Source: Saprospiraceae bacterium (GTDB lineage: Bacteria; Bacteroidota; Bacteroidia; Chitinophagales; Saprospiraceae). From it: a stretch of DNA of 9,439 nucleotides. Every line of letters begins with the position of its first letter. Within the stretch, counting starts at the first letter, position 1. A program made the translations under genes and the position numbers. Location: NCBI GenBank assembly GCA_029262975.1, contig JAJCYJ010000865.1:1-9439 (forward strand), in the 5' to 3' direction. Shown here piece by piece: positions 1-7,200 of this stretch. Below the pieces are notes generated by a model. That model saw only the letters and a list, made by a program, of their open reading frames with translations, was not told where the DNA came from and did no database searches.

Positions 1-41
1 CGATCCTATTGATTGGCAACTCCCATAAATTTGAACCATCC

Positions 42-449
42 ATGAGTAAAGAATTGAAAAAATATATAAGCATCGGATTTGGACTTACAGCTTTAGCAGT
101 AATCCTCGGTGCGTTTGGGGCTCATGCTCTTGAAGACAAAATTACCCCTCATTATCTTGATGTATATGAGACCGGCAACAAGTATCACTTCATCCATAGT
201 GTAGGCATGGTAATAACCTTGTTCATTCTTGAAAAAGCTAATCAAGGCCGTTCGTTAAGGCTGGTATTTCTGTGTTTTTTTGCCGGAATAATTTTATTCA
301 GCGGTTCTCTTTATGTGCTCAGTCTTGCAGATTATTTTAATACGCCAGGTCTAAAGATGTTGGGTGCGATCACGCCGATTGGTGGCGTTCTATTTATTGT
401 GGCATGGTCATACAGCGCATATCTATTGGTAAAGCCAAATTCCAATTAA
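42..449 (+). CDS. DUF423 family small integral membrane protein
   Basis: This gene encodes a 135-residue inner-membrane protein of the DUF423 (YgdD-like) family, whose biochemical role is unknown. Four hydrophobic segments are visible at about residues 8-26, 50-64, 73-95 and 108-130. Family-typical motifs are GAFGAHAL (23-30), the His-containing ETGNKYHFIHS (43-53), FSGSLYVLSL (86-95) and ITPIGGVLFIVAW (110-122). The length is normal for the family, so the gene looks intact. I chose the ATG at 42 because it gives the usual short MSK-type N-terminus directly before the first membrane segment. The frame is open to the left edge and has a TTG at 9, but that would add a polar extension atypical of the family. 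No Shine-Dalgarno site is visible, as is usual in Bacteroidota. The promoter must lie left of the window. Its last codons belong to a direct repeat found again at 1442. Confidence 0.93.
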   Translation: MSKELKKYISIGFGLTALAVILGAFGAHALEDKITPHYLDVYETGNKYHFIHSVGMVITLFILEKANQGRSLRLVFLCFFAGIILFSGSLYVLSLADYFNTPGLKMLGAITPIGGVLFIVAWSYSAYLLVKPNSN

Positions 450-484
450 GGTATAACAATAGAGACACCTTTTACTACATAGGA
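432..484. repeat. Left copy of 53-bp gene-junction direct repeat, with relic 3' end of a DUF3078-type gene
   Basis: This segment matches 1442-1494 without gaps, 45 of 53 bases by hand count. It contains the last five codons and stop of the DUF423 gene on the plus strand. On the minus strand, 446-484 reads SYVVKGVSIVIP-stop, which matches the SYVVMGVSYVLP-stop that ends the intact outer-membrane gene at 1456. The frame meets a TAG at 494-496, so this is only a relic of about 13 codons. The two stop codons overlap in TTAA (446-449), as in a compact convergent gene pair. Confidence 0.8.
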
Positions 485-582
485 TAGGTATGTCTATTCT
501 TCTTCGATATGAAATGATCCTTGAAAATGTCAAATTGCTTCATTACATACAATCCAAAGGATGAATTTTGAATGGTACATAT
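485..582. other. Intergenic spacer with no recognised feature
   Basis: This stretch is AT-rich DNA between the left junction repeat and the first hairpin-repeat copy. I see no convincing ORF, terminator or promoter in it. A 22-codon minus-strand ATG frame is present but has no supporting feature. Confidence 0.6.
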
Positions 583-932
583 TAGATGAGTATAGAACAT
601 GCGACTTCTCGATTCGACGCCAGAGCTTTAGCGTCGGAGTCCGAAGTCGGACATTGCTTATTAATTGGGATGCAACAGACACTTGATCTCTACGAGATCA
701 ATTAATCTTACATGCATTCTAATTTCCATTATGAATAAATAATTCAATGGTAATATAATCCTACTTTAATGGATACATAATCATTTCAATTTATACAAAA
801 AAATGGTTGTAACTCACTGACCTCGGAGAGGTCAAATATTTGTAGAAATAAACCACACCATCGGTATACACGACTTCGGAGAAGTCGAATATTCCTCTAT
901 CTATCAACACACAGTCAAAATGTTCAGGACTG
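583..932. repeat. Hairpin-rich tandem repeat, copy 1 (REP/BIME-like)
   Basis: This is the first of two diverged direct copies; the other is at 1033-1362. It carries four inverted repeats in order. A (602-649) is a long nested hairpin. B (683-701) is TTGATCTC-TAC-GAGATCAA. C (818-834) is TGACCTC-GGA-GAGGTCA. D (871-887) is CGACTTC-GGA-GAAGTCG. B to D have 7-8 bp perfect stems and 3-nt loops. None is followed by a T-tract, so they are not standard terminators. The hairpins and about 790-887 are strongly conserved between copies, while 651-780 has diverged and differs by a 20-bp indel. There is no ORF. The offset to copy 2 is 450 bp at A and 430 bp at C and D. Confidence 0.85.
602..649. repeat. 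Nested long hairpin A, copy 1
   Basis: The outer stem CGACTTC/GAAGTCG (602-608 with 643-649) encloses an inner stem CGACGC/GCGTCG (615-620 with 631-636) around a 10-nt loop. GATT (611-614) can also pair with the AGTC side (638-641) with one wobble, so the fold is almost continuous. It differs from copy 2 (1052-1099) at a single base, 614. Confidence 0.85.
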
Positions 933-1032
933 ATGTATTCCATCAAATTTACGTGCAGGTTGTTTTTTCAGTACATAACAATCAACCCCTAAGATTTCCT
1001 AATTGGGAAAAATCTTTTTGACTTCTTTATAA
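933..1032. other. Spacer between repeat copies 1 and 2
   Basis: No gene is visible. The only structure is an AT-rich imperfect hairpin at 991-1016 (AAGATTT pairing with AAATCTT, with a two-base bulge) followed by a short T-run to 1019. It could act as a weak plus-strand terminator, but it lies more than 500 bases past the DUF423 stop codon and I do not rely on it. Confidence 0.35.
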
Positions 1033-1362
1033 ATGACGAGTATTAAACATACGACTTCTCGATCCGACGCCAGAGCTTTAGCGTCGGAGTCCGAAGTCGG
1101 ATAATACATTTGGATTGTGATGCTACAAACATTAGGATCTCTCCGAGATCAATTAATCTTTTATGCTTTTTAATTATCATTATAAATAAATAATTTATTG
1201 GATACATGATCATTTCAATTTATACAAAAATAATAGTTGTAACTCGCTGACCTCGGAGAGGTCAAATATTTGTAGAAATCAGCCACACAATCGGAATACA
1301 CGACTTCGGAGAAGTTGCATATTTCTCTTTCTCTTAACACACAATTGAAATATCAATAGCTG
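1033..1362. repeat. Hairpin-rich tandem repeat, copy 2 (REP/BIME-like)
   Basis: This second full copy has the same four hairpins in the same order and orientation. A is at 1052-1099. B is at 1136-1150, GATCTC-TCC-GAGATC. C is at 1248-1264, TGACCTC-GGA-GAGGTCA. D is at 1301-1317, where one stem base has changed so the right arm reads GAAGTTG; G-T pairing is still possible in one orientation. It lacks about 20 bp found in copy 1 near 755-775. Similarity to copy 1 fades after about 1343. It contains no ORF. Confidence 0.85.
1052..1099. repeat. Nested long hairpin A, copy 2
   Basis: The outer stem is CGACTTC/GAAGTCG (1052-1058 with 1093-1099) and the inner stem CGACGC/GCGTCG (1065-1070 with 1081-1086). 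It is identical to copy 1 except for C in place of T at 1064, which turns a wobble or mismatch with the opposite strand of the stem into closer pairing. Confidence 0.85.
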
Positions 1363-1364
1363 TT

Positions 1365-1440
1365 ACGACTTCTCCGAAGTCGGATAATACATTTGAATTG
1401 TGATGCTACAAACATTAGGATCTCTCCGAGATCAATGAAT
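1365..1440. repeat. Hairpin-rich repeat, truncated copy 3
   Basis: This partial copy has only a short form of hairpin A (1366-1382, CGACTTC-TCC-GAAGTCG) and hairpin B (1419-1433, GATCTC-TCC-GAGATC). Bases 1376-1440 match 1093-1157 of copy 2 at 63 of 65 positions, far closer than copies 1 and 2 match each other here. That suggests a recent duplication or conversion. Compared with copy 2 it lacks exactly the 31-nt nested inner hairpin (1061-1091). It stops at 1440, immediately before the right junction repeat. Confidence 0.85.
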
Positions 1441-1441
1441 C

Positions 1442-1494
1442 AGGCCAATTTCTAATTAAGGTAAAACATAAGAGACACCCATTACTACATAGGA
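1442..1494. repeat. Right copy of 53-bp gene-junction direct repeat, with relic 3' end of the DUF423 gene
   Basis: This pairs with 432-484. On the plus strand 1442-1459 reads RPISN-stop, a relic of the KPNSN-stop that ends the intact DUF423 gene. The rest (1456-1494) is the genuine 3' end of the minus-strand outer-membrane gene. Each flank of the 1 kb insert therefore keeps one living gene end and one dead one. Confidence 0.8.
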
Positions 1495-2373
1495 CTGGAC
1501 ATCCTCATTACTCTCTATGGCCGCTGTCTCCTGGGGACTTACTCTTAACGCATATTCTATACCTAAACCTATGTTTTGCATGAGTTTCATATTCAGTCCA
1601 CTTGTCCATGTATAATTTGTCAGTTGCTCAATATTCTCATAGCTCATAAATCCTGAAAGATTGCTTGTAACCTGGAGACTATTCGTTAGCTGATGGTCGT
1701 ATTCCATTACTAATTTAGCGCCTAACGAAGATTCAAATTGATCTTTATCGGATAAAATTAATTCATAATTCATCGGATGCATTACAGCCAGAAATTCTTT
1801 ATTAGGTGTCCAGGTAATGCCTATACTCCAATCCATATAAGAAGGTGAAAGCGCTTGATTTAATATATTGGACTTCCATTCTCCCAACATTGACATAGCA
1901 ATGTCTTCATTTATTTTATTACCTAAATGTGTATTAATTTTAACGATATCAGCTGTTTTATGAAATTCGTTATCTCCTCTATTATCGAAATCTAGTTTTT
2001 TCCACGCCAATGTCATTTTACCATTATTTCTCCAGAAAAAATCCTTTCCAATTAAATGCCCCCTTATATTAAAAGCGGTACTTGCTGAAGCAGATGAAGA
2101 ATTGTGATACTCACCTTGCCCTACCCAATTGGAGAAATAATTAAAATCCATACCCACAATCCCGCCAAATCCTATATTCCAATAAGGCATTTCCTGAATC
2201 TCGTTATTTATTTTTTTCAAATTCAGCTTAAGAGAATCTAAAAGGTGCGAATGTTGCTTAATTTCCTTTTTTAATACTTCTATTTCATATCGTTTGTCTG
2301 GAGTGTCCTGGGCGGTTAAGTGGCAGGCAAAAGACAAAACAAAATAGATTATAGCCAATTTAGATAGGTTCAT
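1456..2373 (-). CDS. DUF3078 family outer-membrane beta-barrel protein
   Basis: This 305-residue protein is probably an outer-membrane beta-barrel of unknown function. It begins with a signal peptide (MNLSKLAIIYFVLSFACHLTAQ, 1-22), followed by a charged helical or coiled-coil stretch (about 27-60, rich in L, K and E in heptad-like spacing) and then a barrel of alternating strands. DUF3078-like features are NYFSNWVGQGE (78-88, cf. the family's N-W-x-G-G-E), HKTADIVKINTHLG (138-151) and LSPSYMDWSIGITWTP (175-190). The last strand is SYVVMGVSYVLP. I chose the ATG at 2373; the frame has an earlier ATG at 2412, but those 13 extra residues (with EIKR) would precede the signal peptide. It lies about 95 bp downstream of the M49 lipoprotein gene on the same strand. 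No terminator is visible between them, so cotranscription is possible. A relic of this gene's 3' end lies at 446-484. Confidence 0.82.
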   Translation of the reverse strand: MNLSKLAIIYFVLSFACHLTAQDTPDKRYEIEVLKKEIKQHSHLLDSLKLNLKKINNEIQEMPYWNIGFGGIVGMDFNYFSNWVGQGEYHNSSSASASTAFNIRGHLIGKDFFWRNNGKMTLAWKKLDFDNRGDNEFHKTADIVKINTHLGNKINEDIAMSMLGEWKSNILNQALSPSYMDWSIGITWTPNKEFLAVMHPMNYELILSDKDQFESSLGAKLVMEYDHQLTNSLQVTSNLSGFMSYENIEQLTNYTWTSGLNMKLMQNIGLGIEYALRVSPQETAAIESNEDVQSYVVMGVSYVLP

Positions 2374-2387
2374 AAGTTGCAGTCGTT

Positions 2388-2407
2388 TTATTTCTAAGGA
2401 GAAATAA
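2388..2407 (-). promoter_or_regulatory. Inverted repeat in the leader of the outer-membrane gene
   Basis: The 7-bp perfect stem TTATTTC/GAAATAA with a 6-nt loop lies 14 bases upstream of the chosen ATG at 2373. It would form in the mRNA leader, between the two possible start codons. It may be a chance AT-rich palindrome; a regulatory role is inference only. Confidence 0.25.
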
Positions 2408-2467
2408 CGCACTTACCTATCTATAATATTATCAGTACTTGTAACTTTTGTAATCGTTAACAACTGA

Positions 2468-4156
2468 TTAATCAAAAGTCAGTACACCCAGACCTTGTTC
2501 AAATACAATATCTACCGGGATTCCTGCTGCTGCGAGCTTATCAAGATCCCCCTGCAAACCAGGTCCGATCACAGCCTTTTCTGCGACAAGTTTTGAAACA
2601 CCTTCATAATTGCCATCTCCCTGCAAGGTCAGAATCAATTCGGAAAGTTCATCCATCGCATCTTCGAATCGATCAAAATTCACCTTGAATTTCCCGGTTT
2701 CGGCATTCTGCTCAAAAGCACCTCGTTCATTGAAATAATTAAATCGGATCATATTTGCTTTGCCATGGGCCGACGCTGCCCCAAATCGTACAGATCGAAA
2801 AATGGAAGTCATGAAAGTGACATAATAATCCTTGATATCACCTTCAATTTCCCCTTTCTCATGAAGTTGGCGAATCATATACAAACCCAACATATCGGCC
2901 TTTCCCTCCTCAAGAGCTGAAGCGTGTTCTTTAAGTGCAGTTCGAACTGTTCCCTTACTATTTATGGTATTCTTGATACCCAATCCATGTGATACTTCAT
3001 GAAACATCGTATTCGCGAAAAAAGCGTCAAATGTAATATGGGCTCTTTGTTCATCATCCACTAACATATCAGCAATGGGTGTCAATATCTTATCAAATTT
3101 TGCCTGCATCGCATTCTTCAATTGAAGTCTGCGCGTACCCTTTGCTAACTGAACTTCCTCGTCATTTGGAAGGTTAATAGCAATCGTTTTGCTTCCTGCA
3201 TTACAATCACCAGCATAAAAAATGACGTCATATGCATTTAATTCAGTGTCTGTACCAGGTTCTTCTTTTTTATACTGGTCGTCAACAGGGAGACCACGCT
3301 GAAGCTCAGGAAGATAAGCAGCATATTTTTCCAATCTTTTACTCCATGCCATGTCCTTTACAAGTACGTATGCTTCATGCGCTGATTTATAACCGAAGAG
3401 TTGATCTTCATATGTTTCTATAGGTCCGATAACAATGTCAATTTGGTTTGATTTCATATCCAACCATGCCATATCACTTTTCTGATAGTCATCTGTAAGG
3501 ATAGCTTCAGATCTGAGCTCGAGATATTTTTTCAATCCTTCATTTTCAGCAAGTGCTGCAGCTTTTTTCAATAAATCAGAAACCTGTTTGACTTCAACTT
3601 TGAATTGTTCATGATATGGGATACTTATCAACTTCTGATCACCGTCGCGTCTGATATACGTATACAAACTTGCCTTATCTGTTAAATCAGCATTTTCAAA
3701 TTCTTCCTTCGTCATATCGGCCGGATAGAAATTAGCCCCTGCGGGTTTTGCTCCAACGCCATCAACAAATGGAACATTATCTCCCAGTCGATCCCAAGGT
3801 CCATAATTGATCAAAGCAAATGCCTTCAGTTCATTAGTTTTCAGACTTTCTAATAACTCGTTTTTATCACCATATGCGTCATACCAAAACAGGTCATCCA
3901 TAATAGAAGCGGCCTCAATCAGCACTTTTATCATTGCTCTCTGGTTATCTGAAAGTTCCGATAAATCCGTAGTTAATTGAAAGGGCGTATATTTTCTCAG
4001 TAATGCGGTATTATCAGTATTTGTCATACCTGACCAGTCAAAATATTCAGTAGGACTGCTGGCCACTGGTGTAGTTAAAGACGATTCTTTCTCGCACGAT
4101 TGTGTTACAAGAAATAAAATTAACAAAGCAGAAATCGTAAAGTGATTCATTTCCAT
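2468..4156 (-). CDS. M49-like (dipeptidyl peptidase III-related) zinc metallopeptidase lipoprotein
   Basis: This 562-residue protein is probably an envelope-anchored zinc peptidase. M49 enzymes remove dipeptides from peptide N-termini. A short signal sequence ends in a lipobox, VTQSC, with the lipidated Cys at residue 21, followed by EKES. The zinc site is HEVSHGLG (His386, Glu387, His390) plus ALEEGKAD (Glu416/Glu417, Asp421), corresponding to the HExxGH and EECRAE motifs of dipeptidyl peptidase III. The motif is the five-residue HExxH form, one residue shorter than in classical members. INYGPWDRLGDN (115-126) resembles a conserved stretch in Bacteroidota M49-like proteins. No Nudix domain is present, unlike some relatives. 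I give the first ATG; Met3 (4150) is equally plausible, and both follow an A-rich leader. The substrate is unknown; dipeptidyl peptidase activity is inferred from family membership. The gene lies between the adhesin terminator and the DUF3078 gene. Confidence 0.83.
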   Translation of the reverse strand: MEMNHFTISALLILFLVTQSCEKESSLTTPVASSPTEYFDWSGMTNTDNTALLRKYTPFQLTTDLSELSDNQRAMIKVLIEAASIMDDLFWYDAYGDKNELLESLKTNELKAFALINYGPWDRLGDNVPFVDGVGAKPAGANFYPADMTKEEFENADLTDKASLYTYIRRDGDQKLISIPYHEQFKVEVKQVSDLLKKAAALAENEGLKKYLELRSEAILTDDYQKSDMAWLDMKSNQIDIVIGPIETYEDQLFGYKSAHEAYVLVKDMAWSKRLEKYAAYLPELQRGLPVDDQYKKEEPGTDTELNAYDVIFYAGDCNAGSKTIAINLPNDEEVQLAKGTRRLQLKNAMQAKFDKILTPIADMLVDDEQRAHITFDAFFANTMFHEVSHGLGIKNTINSKGTVRTALKEHASALEEGKADMLGLYMIRQLHEKGEIEGDIKDYYVTFMTSIFRSVRFGAASAHGKANMIRFNYFNERGAFEQNAETGKFKVNFDRFEDAMDELSELILTLQGDGNYEGVSKLVAEKAVIGPGLQGDLDKLAAAGIPVDIVFEQGLGVLTFD

Positions 4157-4164
4157 ATTTTTCC

Positions 4165-4172
4165 CAAATCTA
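4165..4172 (-). promoter_or_regulatory. Possible Bacteroidota -7 promoter box for the M49 gene
   Basis: On the minus strand this reads TAGATTTG, an exact match to the Bacteroidota -7 consensus TAnnTTTG, between the adhesin terminator and the M49 start. It ends only 8 bases before the first ATG, so the transcript would be nearly leaderless. I do not see a -33 TTTG at the expected spacing, so this remains weak. Confidence 0.3.
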
Positions 4173-4212
4173 ACAAGAAAAAGAATGAAGCCTTTCTTAT
4201 TTCGTCTTCTAT

Positions 4213-4245
4213 AAAAAAAGAGGCGTCAATCGAAACTGACACCTC
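4213..4245 (-). terminator. Rho-independent terminator of the adhesin gene
   Basis: On the minus strand, GAGGTGTCA and TGACGCCTC form a 9-bp stem with an 8-nt loop, followed directly by TTTTTTTA. It starts 30 bases past the adhesin stop codon. The central pair is a U-G wobble in the minus-strand RNA but a C-A mismatch in the plus-strand RNA, and the T-tract is on the minus side only, so it is built to act in that direction. It separates the adhesin from the M49 gene. Confidence 0.88.
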
Positions 4246-4275
4246 CTTCTCGCCTTTATAATATAATCTCTTGCG

Positions 4276-7200
4276 TTATTGCTTTACAGGTACATCCGAG
4301 AACAGTCCGTTATTAATCAGAAATAGCCCTTTATCGGTCACATTTACATCTCCTGACAGATTAAAATCCCTCAAGAAGTAACTACTGGTCAAACCATTAT
4401 CAATCAGCCATTTGGATAAATCATTCGGGTTAATATCTCTGGAATCCAGTTGTGAAGTACTTTGATCTCCATTCCCGGCTATCAATGCATATATCCCGGG
4501 TTCTATTTCCTTTTGTCCTGCTCCAAGAATCTTTCTGTAAGAATTATGATATCGGAAATCATAGGTGAGTGTGCCATTAATCACGGGTAGTTTTATGTGT
4601 GACATGGCTACCATATGGTTTCTGTGCTCAACTACAATATAATATTCCTCGGTTGGATCCAAATTACAAATACCAAATCCATCTATGAATTCAATTGAGC
4701 CATCTTTATGTAAAAGGGCCGCAACAGATCCAACTGTTGCATCGGCATCTGCTTCCGTCCTCAGGCTTACAAGTACCCAATCCACCACATTCATAGGATA
4801 ATTGGCATTGGTGCCAACTACTTCTCCCTCTTGCTTAAAACTATCTCCTTCACTTCCAATATGAAACCACGGTGCTTGCCCATAAGGTTGACCTGCCTCA
4901 GTATAGGTGCCAAAAAAGGTAGATGGTTTTTGCCCTGGCAGATAACCAAGCCGGTTCAGTTTATTAGTCATGGCTTGTTCATCTCTCAAATAGGCTCCTT
5001 CAAGGAAAACGGCAGTCTGAATATCTATACAAATTCCAGCCTCCAATACAACCTCGACTTCGACGTTATCCCGATTATTCTCCGGGTCCGGATCAAAAGT
5101 ATTTGCGACAGCTATCTCTGCTATATTGTTATAATCACAAATGACATCAGGAAAATGAATCACCCTGGCATCAAATGTAAAAGTCACGAAAGAGTCAACA
5201 GGTATTTCTGCTAATGTCCATTGAATTTTATTCAAAAAGTGAATACCACTATGACTGATATTCTTGATATCACCATAACCATCTGGCAGTATATCTTGAA
5301 TGGATACTCCATAGGCCGTATTTGGGCCATGGTTTATAATTGTAATCGCAAATTCTACTTCCTCATTTGGAGATACAATTATTTGATCCACATCTTTCAA
5401 TATTTCCAAATCAGCGGATCCATTGCCTACTGTAAATTGCGCTTGTGATTCGTCATCTTCTGAAGGATTCCCATCTAAATTGCCAGGGGTACTGTCGGTA
5501 TCCGTCTGATCCATTTTTGTGACTTCAGCCTGATTTAATACAATCACACCTTGGGCTTTAGAAGAAACTTCAGCTTTGAATGTAAGAGTAACGGTGGCGT
5601 CAACATCAAGATTTATATCTGTCCAAATAATCTTGTCGCCAAGAAATATACCATTATTGGATATATCCCTGAAATTCGTACATAAATCTACTGGCAAATA
5701 ATCTGTAATTTCTACATGGGTTGCCCGATTAAATCCTTCATTTGTCACTACGATTTTATAAATGATCTCATCACCGACTTGGGGATTTTCTTCGCTCACA
5801 GTTTTAACAATTGAAACGTCTGTCATTTCAGGTCTGGAAATTGCAAAATCTTCATCATCCTCACTTTGATCTCCATCATCATTATTCGGAGTACTATCTA
5901 CATCTTCCTGGTCAGCACTTATAATTTGTGCGACATTTCGATAATTCCTATTTTGTAGAAGCGGTAAAACTTCTGCTTCAAATGAAACTCTGAATAATGA
6001 TAGAGCATTGACATTAACATTTTCCCATCGGATCCTATTTTCATCAGATAATATTCCTCCTTCATCAATACCATCCGGTATGATAACAAATCCATCTGGT
6101 ACAATATCTTCTACGCTGACACCTGTTGCATCGACATTGCTGTTATTAAATACTGTCAATTGGAATAGTACAATTTCTCCTGGCTGAGGAGTTGCTTTAT
6201 TCACTCTTTTAATTAATTCCAGGTCTATTTTCTCTGCATTGTTACAACCCATTCCAGGATCTACCACCCCTGCAGTAGAGGCGGAACATCCATTTGCATC
6301 CGTCACAGTTACAGTATAAATGCCAGTATACAAATCACTTAAGATATCATCGGTACTTCCATCATTCCATACATATTCATATGGGGCTTCACCGCCATTT
6401 ACAACAGCTGTAATAGTCCCATCGTTTCCAGCACAAGTCTCATGAATTATATCGAGTGCTATTTCGAGGTCAGAAGGTAATGTCTCAATTGTAATTAATG
6501 CCGAGACCGCACAACCTGCTTCGTCAATAACTGTAACACTATATTCTCCGGCTGGAAGATCTTTAATTATACTTGTTCTTTCATCTGTTGACCACAGGAT
6601 GTTAGCTTCTCCAGTGCCACCGGTATAAGTTACACTTGCTGAGCCATTGCTGGCATCACATGTTGCTGATGTTCCAGATACAGAAACTGTAAGACTGCAT
6701 GGAGAGATATCAATAGACGCAGAATCTTCATCATCTTCGCTCTGATCTCCATCGTCATTATTTGGCGAACTATCATCATCTGCTTGATCTAACTTAGTGA
6801 CCTGGGCAACATTTTTAAAATCTAATTCTTCAATATCACCTTCAGCTACCAGCGCTTCAAATGATAAAGTGATTGAAGCTCCTGGATCCAGGGAAATACT
6901 TGTCCAAATTATATTCCCTAAAAATGCAGCTCCCAGATGGGAAATGTTAGTAGGATCAATAAAGCCATTTGGCAGATGATCGGTCACTTCAATTCCTGTT
7001 GCCGGGAAATTCCCCTGGTTAGTCAATTTAATCGTAAAGGTTACTGTCTGACCCTGAAGAGCAACAGATGGTGACACTGTTTTGACCAGACTTATATCAG
7101 TTATTCCTTTAAGTCCTGCATCGATGTCTTTTTTCGAAGCACCACTATTTAGAGCAAAAATTTCGGTTTTACCTATCTCAGTATCTGCATCACTATCCAA

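Noticed and set aside
9..41. Upstream TTG start for the DUF423 gene
   Set aside because: It adds an 11-residue polar extension not typical of the family, and the ATG at 42 gives the usual N-terminus.
602..887. Hairpins of copy 1 as transcription terminators for DUF423
   Set aside because: The stems are not followed by T-tracts, and they recur as parts of a larger repeat unit, so a repeat-element origin explains them better.
991..1019. Rho-independent terminator on the plus strand
   Set aside because: The stem is AT-rich with a bulge and the T-run is short. It lies over 500 bases from the DUF423 stop, so it is not strong enough to call.
583..1440. CRISPR array
   Set aside because: The direct repeats are hundreds of bases long and only two to three in number, with no regular short spacers and no cas genes.
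450..1455. Insertion sequence with its own transposase
   Set aside because: No ORF of useful length and no recognisable transposase fragment lies in this stretch; only non-coding hairpins are seen.
3232..3423. 63-codon plus-strand ORF inside the M49 gene
   Set aside because: It is an antisense shadow of an intact conserved gene and resembles nothing known.
4831..5448. Plus-strand ORFs opposite the adhesin C-terminus
   Set aside because: Their composition is irregular, no domain or start signal is visible, and they lie wholly opposite a strongly conserved coding frame.
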